From G965276765 sp965276825 (GTDB taxonomy: Bacteria > Actinomycetota > Acidimicrobiia > Acidimicrobiales > Palsa-688), in NCBI GenBank assembly GCA_965276825.1, contig OZ255630.1:3906001-3970000 (forward strand): 64,000 nt of DNA, in the 5' to 3' direction. A program made the translations under genes and the position numbers. Below the pieces are notes generated by a model. The model ran no database searches. It was given only the letters and a program-made list of their open reading frames with translations, and was not told the origin of the DNA. Below, piece after piece: positions 25,133 through 35,397 of the stretch (within the stretch, counting starts at the first letter, position 1; every line of letters starts with the position of its first letter).

Positions 25133-25738
25133 ATGGGAGACGCATCGGTCCGCGCCGGGATCGAGGCCGGTCCGGCCACCGGGAGGGGCACGGCCACACC
25201 CGCCCGCTGGAACGTCGCCGACCTCGGCGAGACCCTCGTCTCCGAGGACGCCCTGCAGGCCAGGATCGCGGCCATCGGCGCAGCGATCACGGCCGACTAC
25301 GAGGGCCGGCCGCCCCTGCTCGTCGGGGTGCTCAAGGGCGCCTGCATCTTCCTCTCGGATCTCTCCAGGTCCATCGTCCTGCCGCTCGAGATCGACTTCA
25401 TGGCCGTGTCCTCCTACGGGAGCGCGACGACCAGCAGCGGGGTCGTGCGGATCCTCAAGGACCTCGACATCGACCTCACCGGGCGTCACGTGCTCATCGT
25501 CGAGGACATCGTGGACTCCGGCCTGACGCTGTCCTACCTGCGCCGCAACCTCCTCGCCAGGAACCCGGCGTCGCTGGCGGTCTGCGCCCTGCTGGTGAAG
25601 GACGGCCTGCAGGCGGTCGACCTCGACCTGGCCTACGAGGGGTTCCGCATCCCGCCCGAGTTCGTCGTCGGCTACGGGCTCGACGTGGCCGAGCGGTACC
25701 GCAACCTGCCTTTCGTCTGCTGCTACACGGGGGCCTGA
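25133..25738 (+). CDS. hpt: hypoxanthine (guanine) phosphoribosyltransferase
   Basis: A 201-residue type I phosphoribosyltransferase for purine salvage. VGVLKGACIFLSDL is the pyrophosphate-binding loop, EIDFMAVSSYGSATTSSG the flexible loop, and VLIVEDIVDSGLTLSYL the PRPP-binding motif with the acidic pair. The N-terminus has an extra 30-residue Gly/Ala-rich leader that may be partly untranslated. In the conserved tilS-hpt order (often with ftsH, not seen here). Followed by folE, linking purine and folate metabolism. Confidence 0.9.
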   Translation: MGDASVRAGIEAGPATGRGTATPARWNVADLGETLVSEDALQARIAAIGAAITADYEGRPPLLVGVLKGACIFLSDLSRSIVLPLEIDFMAVSSYGSATTSSGVVRILKDLDIDLTGRHVLIVEDIVDSGLTLSYLRRNLLARNPASLAVCALLVKDGLQAVDLDLAYEGFRIPPEFVVGYGLDVAERYRNLPFVCCYTGA

Positions 25739-25782
25739 CCCTCCCGTCACGTCGCTGCGGCGGCTCGGTCGGCGGCTCCGAG

Positions 25783-25788
25783 TACCCT
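25783..25788 (+). promoter_or_regulatory. -10 box TACCCT upstream of folE
   Basis: TACCCT ends 9 nt before ATG 25798 and 3 nt before an in-frame ATG at 25792. The spacing favours 25798 as the leaderless start. Confidence 0.45.
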
Positions 25789-25797
25789 GCCATGCTC

Positions 25798-26421
25798 ATG
25801 GCCACCGGGGTGCAGCCCTCATCCGGTGCGTCCGGTGACGCTGGCGGGGGGAGCGTCGACCTGGTCCGCATCGAGGCGGCCGTGCGCGACATCCTCGAGG
25901 CCATCGGGGAGGACCCGACGAGGGAGGGTCTGGTCGAGACGCCGGGCCGGGTGGCCCGCATGTACGCCGAGGTGTTCTCCGGACTCCAAGAGGACCCGGG
26001 ACGTCACCTCGACGTGACCTTCGAGGCCCACCACGACGAGATGGTGATGGTCAGGGACATCGACGTGTACAGCATGTGCGAGCACCACCTGATCCCCTGG
26101 CACGGACGGGCCCACGTCGCCTACATCCCGAATGTGGAGGGCCGCATCACCGGGCTGTCCAAGCTGGCTCGCCTCGTCGAGGGGTACGCCCGCCGACCCC
26201 AGGTCCAGGAGCGCCTCACCACCCAGGTCGCCGACGCCATCGAGGCCGTCCTCGCCCCCCGCGGCGTGCTGGTCGTGGTCGAGGCCGAGCACCTCTGCAT
26301 GTCGATGCGCGGCGTCCGCAAGCCCGGCGCCACCACGGTGACCTCCGCGGTCAGGGGCGTGCTGCGCGACAGTGCCGCGACCCGCAACGAGGCCATGGGC
26401 TTCATCAGCGCCCGGCGCTGA
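25798..26421 (+). CDS. folE: GTP cyclohydrolase I
   Basis: A 207-residue type I GTP cyclohydrolase, first step of folate synthesis (GTP to 7,8-dihydroneopterin triphosphate). Zinc ligands are in YSMCEHHLIPWHGRAH and in AEHLCMSMRGVRKPG; ITGLSKLARLVEGYARRPQV forms the GTP site. All catalytic positions are intact. It opens a folate block folE-folP-(27242 gene)-folB-folK. ATG 25792 would add two residues. Confidence 0.93.
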   Translation: MATGVQPSSGASGDAGGGSVDLVRIEAAVRDILEAIGEDPTREGLVETPGRVARMYAEVFSGLQEDPGRHLDVTFEAHHDEMVMVRDIDVYSMCEHHLIPWHGRAHVAYIPNVEGRITGLSKLARLVEGYARRPQVQERLTTQVADAIEAVLAPRGVLVVVEAEHLCMSMRGVRKPGATTVTSAVRGVLRDSAATRNEAMGFISARR

Positions 26422-26453
26422 CCGCCCGGCGGATCGGGTGACGGGCTCGCCGC

Positions 26454-26459
26454 TAGCCT
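26454..26459 (+). promoter_or_regulatory. -10 box TAGCCT, leaderless start of folP
   Basis: TAGCCT ends 6 nt before the folP GTG at 26466 with no ribosome site, so folP has its own leaderless start within the folate block. Confidence 0.5.
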
Positions 26460-26465
26460 GCGTCC

Positions 26466-27245
26466 GTGGCCGTCGTGATGGGAGTCCTCAACGTCACGCC
26501 TGACTCGTTCTCCGACGGCGGCCGGTGGTTCGACCACGCCGCCGCCGTGGCCCGCGGGATGACCCTGGTGGCGGAGGGGGCCGACGTGGTCGACGTCGGC
26601 GGCGAGTCCACCCGGCCCGGGGCGACCCCGGTCGCGCTCGACGAGGAGCTGCGCCGGGTCCTGCCCGTCGTGGCGGCCCTCGCCCCGACGGTGCGGGTGT
26701 CGGTCGACACCAGGAAGCGGGCGGTCGCCGAGGCCGCGGTCGACGCCGGCGCCACCATCGTCAACGACGTGTCGGCCACGCTCTGGCGGGTCGCGGCCGA
26801 GGCCGACGTCGGCTGGATCGCCATGCACCTGCCCGCCGACCCCTCGGTGATGGCCCGTCACGCCCACTACGCCGACGTGGTCGGCGAGGTGAGGGATCAC
26901 CTCGTGGCCAGGGCGAGCGAGGCCAGGAACGGCGGGGTGGCCGAGATCTGGATCGACCCGGGGATCGGCTTCGCCAAGACCGCCGCCCACAACCTGTCGC
27001 TGCTGCGCCACCTCGACGCCCTGGTCGCCACCGGCTGGCCGGTCGCGGTCGGCACCAGCCGCAAGTCGTTCCTCGGGCCTCTCGGCGCGTCCAGCGCGCA
27101 CGTGGTGCCCGGGCCCGACGACCGCCTCGAGGGATCGGTGGCCACGGCGGCGTGGTCGCTGGTCGCCGGGGTCGCGCTCGTGCGGGCCCACGACGTAGCA
27201 CCTACGGTGTGGGCCAATCGGCTGGTAACGGGAGCGGCGGCGTGA
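26466..27245 (+). CDS. folP: dihydropteroate synthase
   Basis: A 259-residue DHPS that joins 6-hydroxymethyl-7,8-dihydropterin pyrophosphate with p-aminobenzoate. The two signature loops MGVLNVTPDSFSDGG (residues 5-19) and VVDVGGESTRPGATPV (about 42-57) are intact, as are VSVDTRKR and the C-terminal VGTSRKSFLG. Its stop overlaps the GTG of the next gene by 4 bp (GTGA). Confidence 0.93.
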   Translation: MAVVMGVLNVTPDSFSDGGRWFDHAAAVARGMTLVAEGADVVDVGGESTRPGATPVALDEELRRVLPVVAALAPTVRVSVDTRKRAVAEAAVDAGATIVNDVSATLWRVAAEADVGWIAMHLPADPSVMARHAHYADVVGEVRDHLVARASEARNGGVAEIWIDPGIGFAKTAAHNLSLLRHLDALVATGWPVAVGTSRKSFLGPLGASSAHVVPGPDDRLEGSVATAAWSLVAGVALVRAHDVAPTVWANRLVTGAAA

Positions 27246-27769
27246 AGGGGAAATGGGCTGCGGGCATCCCGCCACGGCTGTTCGAATGGGTCATCAAGGG
27301 TCATCTGGCGGTCAGTGAGCGCCCCGGTGGCTACGCCCGCAGCCACAGGAAGGTCCGCCGCCACGAGGAGATCCTCTGGCTGCAGAACCAGGGCTTCACC
27401 CGCGTCGTGTCGTTGCTGCCCTCGTCGCACAACCTCCACGCCTACGACGAGGAGGGCATCGTCTCGTCGCACGTGCCCTTCGGACCCCACGACGACCCGG
27501 TCCTCGTGCTGCCCGACCTCTACGCCAGCCTCAGGTCGTGGCTCGGCTCGGGGGAGCGGGTCCTCGTCCACCAGGAGGAGCTCGGCGACCGCCTCATGGG
27601 CGTCGTCGCCGGCTACCTGCGATGGTCGGGGATGGTGCCGTCGGGACCCAAGAGCATCACCGTGGTCGAGCAGATCCTCCACCGCCAGATGGGGACCGAG
27701 GGCCGCCAGCTCGCCGTCATGGCACCGCAGCTCGACGGCCACGCCCCCGCTGCGCCCGGCGCCGTATGA
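27242..27769 (+). CDS. phosphatase-like protein with a substituted catalytic cysteine
   Basis: A 175-residue protein coupled to folP (GTG start in the folP stop). The fold pattern resembles dual-specificity protein phosphatases: an N-terminal WLQNQGFTRVVSLLPSSHNL strand-helix, a VPFGPHDDP segment and a loop at LVHQEELGDRLMG. The last fits the H-C-x5-R signature of the family, except that the nucleophilic Cys is Gln (H-Q-E-E-L-G-D-R). If the fold call is right it is a pseudo-phosphatase or a member with another role, for example phosphate or nucleotide binding. The fold assignment is from pattern only. Confidence 0.55.
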   Translation: MKGKWAAGIPPRLFEWVIKGHLAVSERPGGYARSHRKVRRHEEILWLQNQGFTRVVSLLPSSHNLHAYDEEGIVSSHVPFGPHDDPVLVLPDLYASLRSWLGSGERVLVHQEELGDRLMGVVAGYLRWSGMVPSGPKSITVVEQILHRQMGTEGRQLAVMAPQLDGHAPAAPGAV

Positions 27770-27784
27770 GCCCCCGCACGTCGC

Positions 27785-27860
27785 CCGGGCTCGGTCGTGG
27801 GCTCGAGCGCGGGTCCGGGTCCGGGTACGGGCTCGGACGCGGGTTCGGGCTCGGGCTCGG
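27785..27860. repeat. GGGCTC/GGGTCC hexanucleotide-like tract before folB
   Basis: About 12 degenerate units of six bases (GGGCTC, GGGTCC, GGGTAC, GGGTTC) run up to the folB GTG. It translates as Gly/Leu/Ser or Arg repeats in all frames and looks like replication-slippage sequence rather than coding DNA. Confidence 0.65.
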
Positions 27861-28283
27861 GTGAGTGACCGCATCGAGCTGCGCGGGCTGCGCGTCGTCG
27901 GCACCCACGGCGTGCTCGACGAGGAACGCCAGCGGGCCCAGCCCTTCGACGTCGACGTGGTGCTGGCCGTCGACCTGGCGCCGGCCGGGGCCAGCGACGA
28001 CCTGGCCGACACGGTCGACTACGGAGCGGTCACAAACGCAGCGGCGGCCGAGGTGGCGGGTGCCCACGCCGACCTCATCGAGCACCTGGCAGAGCGGATC
28101 GCCACCTCGGTCCTCGCCGTCGCCGCCCGGGCCGACGCCGTCCAGGTCACCGTCACCAAGGTCCGCCCCCCGGTAGCCCACGACCTGGCCACGGCGGCCG
28201 TGACCATCAGCCGGACCCGCCGGCCCTCACCGGGGCCACCGGCGCCTGCGTCCCTGCTCGAGCCCGACCCCGCCGGGCCGTGA
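27861..28283 (+). CDS. folB: dihydroneopterin aldolase
   Basis: A 140-residue FolB. It cleaves 7,8-dihydroneopterin to 6-hydroxymethyl-7,8-dihydropterin and glycolaldehyde. The family core IELRGLRVVGTHGVLDEERQ is at the N-terminus, followed by DLADTVDYGAVTNAAAAE and LIEHLAERIATSVL, ending in VQVTVTKVRPPV. The usual active-site Lys is present in VTKVRPP. GTG 27861 gives a standard N-terminus (VSDRIEL); the repetitive DNA upstream is not translated in this reading. The C-terminal 25 residues are a Pro-rich extension. Confidence 0.88.
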   Translation: MSDRIELRGLRVVGTHGVLDEERQRAQPFDVDVVLAVDLAPAGASDDLADTVDYGAVTNAAAAEVAGAHADLIEHLAERIATSVLAVAARADAVQVTVTKVRPPVAHDLATAAVTISRTRRPSPGPPAPASLLEPDPAGP

Positions 28284-28382
28284 CCCGGCGCAGGTGAGCG
28301 CGCCTCGGCGCGCTCGCCACGAGGACGGCGCGCTTCGCCGAGGACGGCGCCCGGCGTCCGCCACCTTCGTGATGGTGGACGC

Positions 28383-28901
28383 ATGAGTCCGACCGCGGAG
28401 GGTGGACTGGGAGCTCCGGGCCCGGCGCGCCCCGGGCGCCGGCGGGCGTTCCTCGGCCTCGGCTCCAACCTGGGCGACCGGCGCCGCATCCTCGCCGGCG
28501 CGGTCGACGTCATGCCCGATCTCGTGGCGGTGTCACCGGTCTACGAGACCGATCCCGTCGGCGGTCCCGACCAGGGGCCCTACCTCAACTGCGTCGTCGA
28601 GCTGGACACCGCCCTCGGCCCCTGGGACCTGCTGGCCGTGGCCCGGCAGGCCGAGGAGGCGGCCGGACGGGTGCGGGTCGAGCGGTGGGGACCGAGGACC
28701 CTCGACGTCGACGTCCTCCTGGTCGGCGACCTCACCGTCGACGACGAGGAGCTCACCGTCCCCCATCCCCGCATGTGGGCGCGCGCCTTCGTGCTCGTCC
28801 CCCTCGCCGACCTCGCCCCCGACGTCGTCGGCGACCGCATCGGGAGCATCGATCGAGTTGCGGCCGGGGTCCGCCCCGCCGGTACCCTCGGCGGTCCCTG
28901 A
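28383..28901 (+). CDS. folK: 6-hydroxymethyl-7,8-dihydropterin pyrophosphokinase
   Basis: A 172-residue HPPK, which pyrophosphorylates the FolB product to make the FolP substrate. AFLGLGSNLGDRRRIL is the N-terminal signature, VYETDPVGGPDQGPYLNCVV forms the pterin site, and ERWGPRTLDVDVLLVGD carries the Asp pair that binds Mg-ATP. A 22-residue Gly/Ala leader precedes the domain. The order folB-folK is kept. Confidence 0.92.
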   Translation: MSPTAEGGLGAPGPARPGRRRAFLGLGSNLGDRRRILAGAVDVMPDLVAVSPVYETDPVGGPDQGPYLNCVVELDTALGPWDLLAVARQAEEAAGRVRVERWGPRTLDVDVLLVGDLTVDDEELTVPHPRMWARAFVLVPLADLAPDVVGDRIGSIDRVAAGVRPAGTLGGP

Positions 28902-28953
28902 CGCCCGGGGGCCACGCCGGGTCCCTGCGATCGCCGGCCAGGGAGGAAGCTCT

Positions 28954-29736
28954 GTGCTCGTCGCCATCGACGTAGGCAACACCCAGACCGTCATCGGGCT
29001 CTTCGGCCCGGGCCAGGGGGGCGCCGACGAGCTGGTGCGGACCTGGCGGGTCTCGACGGTCGACCGCCGCACCGCCGACGAGTTGTTCGTCCAGCTCCAC
29101 GAGCTGCTCGGCCTGCACGGCCTCGAAGCCAGGGAGACGATCACCGGCATGGCCGTGGCGTCGGTGGTGCCACGGCTGCGGGCGGGGCTGCGAGAGATGG
29201 CACAGCGCTGGCTCCACATCGAGGCCTTGATCGTCGAGCCCGGCATCAAGACGGGCATGCCGATCCTCTACGACAACCCACGCGAGGTGGGCGCCGACCG
29301 CATCGCCGACGCCGTCGCCGCCTTCGAGCGCTTCGGGGGGCCCACCATCGTCATCGACTTCGGCACCGCGACCACCTTCGAGGTGGTCTCGGCCAAGGGC
29401 GAGTACCTCGGCGGGGTGATCCTGCCCGGCATCGAGATCTCCATGGAGGCCCTCTTCGCCCGCGCCGCGCTCCTGCCGAGGGTGGAGCTGGTCGAGCCGA
29501 CCAGCGTGCTGGCCAAGAACACGGTCGAATCGGTCCAGTCCGGCGCCATCTACGGCTTCGCCGCCCAGGTCGACGGCCTCTGCCGGCGCCTCGAGGACGA
29601 GATCGGCCCCTGCCAGGTCGTCGCGACCGGTGGCCTCGCCGGCCTCATCGGCCCGGTCTCCGAGGAGATCGACCACCACGAGCCGTGGCTGACCCTCGAG
29701 GGACTCCGGCTGATCCACGCCCGCAACCAGCCCTGA
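28954..29736 (+). CDS. coaX: type III pantothenate kinase
   Basis: A 260-residue CoaX (Baf-type ASKHA kinase), first step of CoA synthesis from pantothenate. LVAIDVGNTQTVIGLF is the phosphate-1 motif, GADRIADAVAA the pantothenate-binding loop, and TIVIDFGTATTFEVVSAKGE the phosphate-2 motif. The late GATGG-like adenosine segment reads VATGGLAGLIG. GTG 28954 is set by the GGGAGGAAG ribosome site at 28941-28949. Positioned before lysS, as in many actinobacteria. Confidence 0.93.
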   Translation: MLVAIDVGNTQTVIGLFGPGQGGADELVRTWRVSTVDRRTADELFVQLHELLGLHGLEARETITGMAVASVVPRLRAGLREMAQRWLHIEALIVEPGIKTGMPILYDNPREVGADRIADAVAAFERFGGPTIVIDFGTATTFEVVSAKGEYLGGVILPGIEISMEALFARAALLPRVELVEPTSVLAKNTVESVQSGAIYGFAAQVDGLCRRLEDEIGPCQVVATGGLAGLIGPVSEEIDHHEPWLTLEGLRLIHARNQP

Positions 29737-29833
29737 GGCCTTCCGGGGCGTCGGCCGGGCTTCTCGGGGCGTTGTGCGTTGGTAACCCACGTGGAGGCTC
29801 CCGAGAACGGGGACCGGACCGAGATGGGCCGTG

Positions 29834-29938
29834 GAGGCGCAGGGGGGCGAGGCGCAGGGGGGCGAGGCGCAGGGGGGCGAGGCGCAGGGGGGCGAGGCGC
29901 AGGGGGGCGAGGCGCAGGGGGGCGAGGCGCAGGGGGAG
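29834..29938. repeat. seven 15-bp tandem repeats upstream of lysS
   Basis: The unit GAGGCGCAGGGGGGC repeats from 29834 at exactly 15-bp steps (29834, 29849, 29864, 29879, 29894, 29909, 29924); the seventh is imperfect. Because 15 is a multiple of 3, all frames are open and give Gly/Ala/Arg or Glu/Ala/Gln repeats. Located in the 287-bp coaX-lysS spacer, 86 bp before the lysS start; a variable-number tract is likely. Confidence 0.9.
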
Positions 29939-30023
29939 CGGTGGGCCGCAGAGAGTCGGTGCAGGGCGCCGGCAGCAGGTGGGTGGACGCCGGGGCCGGG
30001 TGTCGGTCACCATCGACGACGCC

Positions 30024-31565
30024 ATGGACGCCGACTCGCCCCCCGACCCGCGGTCCCCCGACCCGCGGCGGCCCACCGAGCCGGCCGCCACCCCTCCGAC
30101 CAGCATGACCGACGGGGGGCCGGGAGACGACCTGGTGGCGCCCCCTGCGGGGGCGCTCCGCCGGCCTGTGCCCTACCGCTACGAGCGCACGGCGTCGGCC
30201 GCCGAGGTGGCGGCGGCCCACGGCCCCCTCGAGGCCCGGGAGGGCAGCGGGGTCACCGTCTCGGTGGCCGGACGGCTGATGCTGCGCCGGGAGATCGGCA
30301 AGCTGGCCTTCGGCGACCTGCGGGACTCGTCGGGCTCGATCCAGCTCTTCGCCGGCGCGGCGTGGACCGAGGACTTCGACGGGTTCAAGGCCCTCTCGCT
30401 CGGCGACTGGATCGGTGCGACCGGTGAGGTGGTGCGCACCAGGACCGGCGAGCTGTCGGTGCAGGTCGTGCGCTGGGAGCTCCTCGCCGAGGCGCGCCGC
30501 AGCTTCGGCGACAAGTGGCGCGGCATCGCCGACACCGACCTGCGCTACCGCCAGCGCTACGCCGACCTGTGGGCCAACGAAGGATCGCGTCGGACCTTCC
30601 TCCTCCGCAGCCGGGCCGTCTCCGAGACCCGCAGGTGGCTCGAGGGGCGCGGGTTCGTCGAGGTCGAGACGCCGGTGCTGCACCCGATCCCCGGTGGGGC
30701 GCTCGCCCTGCCCTTCGTCACCCACCACAACTCCCTCGACGTGGACCTCTACCTGCGCGTCGCCCCGGAGCTGTACCTCAAGCGGCTCGTGGTCGGCGGG
30801 ATCGAGCGGGTCTTCGAGATCGCTCGGGTGTTCCGCAACGAGGGCATGTCCCCGCGCCACAACCCCGAGTTCACCATGCTGGAGCTGTACCAGGCCTACG
30901 CCGACTACACCGACCTGATGGTGCTGGTCGAGGAGCTCGTCGCCCACCTGGCCCGCACCCTCCTCGGTGCCTCGTCGCTCACCTATGGGGGCCATTCCCT
31001 GGATCTGACCCCGCCGTGGCGGCGCGCCACCCTCGTCGAGCTGATCGCCGAGCGGGCGGCCATCCACGTGGACCTCACCACGCCGATGGCCGATCTCCTC
31101 GGCCACTGCGAGCGGCTCGGGATCCCGGTCAAGCCCACCTGGGGACCCGGCAAGCTCCTCCTCGAGATCTACGAGAAGACCACCGAGCACACCCTCTGGG
31201 AGCCGACCTTCGTCATGGACTACCCCGTCGAGGTCTCGCCCCTCTCACGGTCGCATCGCTCCGAGCCGGGCATGGTCGAGCGGTTCGAGGCCATCGTCGC
31301 CGGACGCGAGCTCTGCAACGCCTTCTCCGAGCTGACCGACCCGGCCGAGCAGCGCCGGCGCTTCGAGGCCCAGGCGGCCGAGCGCGACGCCGGTGACGCC
31401 GAGGCCATGGTCGTCGACGAGGACTATCTCCGCGCCCTCGACTACGGCCTGCCGCCGACGGCCGGGCTCGGGATCGGCGTCGACCGGCTGGTCATGCTGC
31501 TGGCCGACGCCGAGGCCATCCGCGACGTGGTGCTCTTCCCCACCCTCCGGCCCGAGCAGGCCTGA
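30024..31565 (+). CDS. lysS: class II lysyl-tRNA synthetase
   Basis: A 513-residue LysRS. The N-terminal OB-fold anticodon domain contains VTVSVAGRLMLRREIGKLAFGDL and GDWIGATGEVVRTRTGELSV; class II motif 1 includes FVEVETPVLHPIPGGA, motif 2 FRNEGMSPRHNPEFTMLE, and motif 3 GLGIGVDRLVMLLA near the C-terminus. ATG 30024 is used; an in-frame GTG at 30000 and ATG further in are alternatives because no ribosome site is clear. The first 50 residues are an unusual Pro/Asp-rich extension. Catalyses charging of tRNA-Lys. Confidence 0.92.
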   Translation: MDADSPPDPRSPDPRRPTEPAATPPTSMTDGGPGDDLVAPPAGALRRPVPYRYERTASAAEVAAAHGPLEAREGSGVTVSVAGRLMLRREIGKLAFGDLRDSSGSIQLFAGAAWTEDFDGFKALSLGDWIGATGEVVRTRTGELSVQVVRWELLAEARRSFGDKWRGIADTDLRYRQRYADLWANEGSRRTFLLRSRAVSETRRWLEGRGFVEVETPVLHPIPGGALALPFVTHHNSLDVDLYLRVAPELYLKRLVVGGIERVFEIARVFRNEGMSPRHNPEFTMLELYQAYADYTDLMVLVEELVAHLARTLLGASSLTYGGHSLDLTPPWRRATLVELIAERAAIHVDLTTPMADLLGHCERLGIPVKPTWGPGKLLLEIYEKTTEHTLWEPTFVMDYPVEVSPLSRSHRSEPGMVERFEAIVAGRELCNAFSELTDPAEQRRRFEAQAAERDAGDAEAMVVDEDYLRALDYGLPPTAGLGIGVDRLVMLLADAEAIRDVVLFPTLRPEQA

Positions 31566-31579
31566 ACGGGCGCGGCGGC

Positions 31580-32569
31580 TCAGCTGATCTCGAGGTCGTC
31601 GAGCACCCGGTGACCGAGACCGGCGAGGCGGCCGACGACGTCGTCGGGTGCGCCGCCGCTGCGCAGCGGCTCGAGGGCGGCGGCGGCCAGGTCCGCCCAG
31701 CGGCGCCCTTCGGCGACCGACTCGCCGATGGCACCGGTCCCGAGGACCAGATCCCTGGCCTTGTCCCGGGTCGGCGGGTCGAGGGGCCCGCCGAGCAGGG
31801 CCCGCAGGTCGTCGCCGACGCCGGGGCGGGCCAGCGTGTGGATCACCGGCAGCGTGTAGGTCCCCTCGACCATGTCGTGACCTGCGGGCTTGCCGAGGGT
31901 GTCGTCCGTGCCGGTGAGGTCGCCGATGTCGTCAGCGACCTGGAAGGCCATGCCGAAGGCCCGCCCGAACTCGGTGAGCGCGTCGACCCACGGGCGGGGT
32001 TGGCCGCTCACGAGGGCGCCGATGCGGCAGGAGGTGGCCAGCAGCGACGCCGTCTTGCCCTCGATGGCCCGGAGGTAGTCCTCCACGCTGCGTCCCGGCT
32101 GGAAGGCCCGCTCCAGCTGGGCCACCTCGCCGCGACAGAGCTGCCCGATGGTGTGGGCCAGCAGCCCGGCGACCTCGGTGCCGAGCGACGCGGCGATCTC
32201 CGACGCCCTGGCCAGGAGGAAGTCGCCGGCGAGGATGGCCACCAGGTTGCCCCACCTGGCGTTGACCGAGGTGACCCCGCGGCGGGAGTCGGCGTCGTCG
32301 ATCACGTCGTCGTGGTAGAGCGAGCCCAGGTGGACCAGCTCCACCGCCACCCCGCCGGCGAGCACCCGGTCGTCGGCTTCGGTCCCGGTGGCGAGGGCCG
32401 CCCCGATGACGAGGGCGGGCCGGAGCCGCTTGCCGCCCGCACCGACCAGGTGACCGGCGACCTCGGCCAGGAACGGGTCGTCGACGGCCACTGCGTCGCC
32501 GAGCGCCCCCTCGAACCGGCCGAGGTACCCGTCCAGGCCGGGAAGGGGAAGCTGCTCCGTGACGTTCAC
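31580..32569 (-). CDS. polyprenyl diphosphate synthase
   Basis: A 329-residue trans-prenyltransferase that condenses isopentenyl diphosphate onto an allylic primer. The first Asp-rich motif is in LGSLYHDDVIDDADSRRG (residues about 83-100), the second in AFQVADDIGDLTG; AGGKRLRPALVIG is the IPP-binding region. The residue pattern before the first motif (no bulky block) and the overall length suggest a long chain, such as the menaquinone side chain, but the product cannot be fixed by eye. GTG 32569 is preceded by a leaderless -10 box and the gene diverges from clpC. Confidence 0.88.
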   Translation of the reverse strand: MNVTEQLPLPGLDGYLGRFEGALGDAVAVDDPFLAEVAGHLVGAGGKRLRPALVIGAALATGTEADDRVLAGGVAVELVHLGSLYHDDVIDDADSRRGVTSVNARWGNLVAILAGDFLLARASEIAASLGTEVAGLLAHTIGQLCRGEVAQLERAFQPGRSVEDYLRAIEGKTASLLATSCRIGALVSGQPRPWVDALTEFGRAFGMAFQVADDIGDLTGTDDTLGKPAGHDMVEGTYTLPVIHTLARPGVGDDLRALLGGPLDPPTRDKARDLVLGTGAIGESVAEGRRWADLAAAALEPLRSGGAPDDVVGRLAGLGHRVLDDLEIS

Positions 32570-32576
32570 CGAGGTG

Positions 32577-32582
32577 ACAGTA
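32577..32582 (-). promoter_or_regulatory. -10 box TACTGT, leaderless start of the prenyl synthase
   Basis: On the minus strand TACTGT ends 7 nt before the GTG at 32569 with no ribosome site. Confidence 0.5.
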
Positions 32583-32704
32583 CGCCACGAGGTCGGTCAA
32601 ACGCGAAACCGGAGCGCCTCCGCCCGGCGGCGGGAGGGAGCGCCCGGAGCGCCTTCTCCCGACCGGTCGGCGGTGGCGTCAGGTCGCAACCACGACCCCG
32701 TGGG

Positions 32705-32710
32705 TACACT
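32705..32710 (+). promoter_or_regulatory. candidate -10 box TACACT upstream of clpC
   Basis: TACACT lies 80 bp before the clpC start; a -35 match is weak (GGTCGC). Unlike the leaderless genes, clpC would have a leader with a GCAGGAGG ribosome site at 32776-32783. Confidence 0.35.
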
Positions 32711-32790
32711 GTCGCCACGTAGGACCGAGGTGGCCGCCGCCCGGACGAGGGCGCCATCTCCGTCCAAGAGCCGCGCAGGAGGCGGTCACC

Positions 32791-35286
<2,496 letters not shown>

Positions 35287-35290
35287 CGGG

Positions 35291-35311
35291 GGCCTCCCGG
35301 TCGCGGAGGCC
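35291..35311. terminator. bidirectional hairpin between clpC and radA (inner)
   Basis: GGCCTCC (35291-35297) pairs with GGAGGCC (35305-35311) around a 7-nt loop, just after the clpC stop. The genes converge, so it can serve either strand. Confidence 0.5.
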
Positions 35312-35329
35312 ACCCAGCAGCGTGGAGAC

Positions 35330-35357
35330 GGAGGGCGGCCCGGTCGGGTCGCCCTCC
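35330..35357. terminator. bidirectional hairpin between clpC and radA (outer)
   Basis: GGAGGGCG (35330-35337) pairs with CGCCCTCC (35350-35357), loop 12 nt. A second stem in the same convergent spacer, 40 bp before the radA stop. Confidence 0.5.
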
Positions 35358-35397
35358 GGCGCGTGGCATCCGTCGCCGAACCGCCTGTCGGCGGGTG

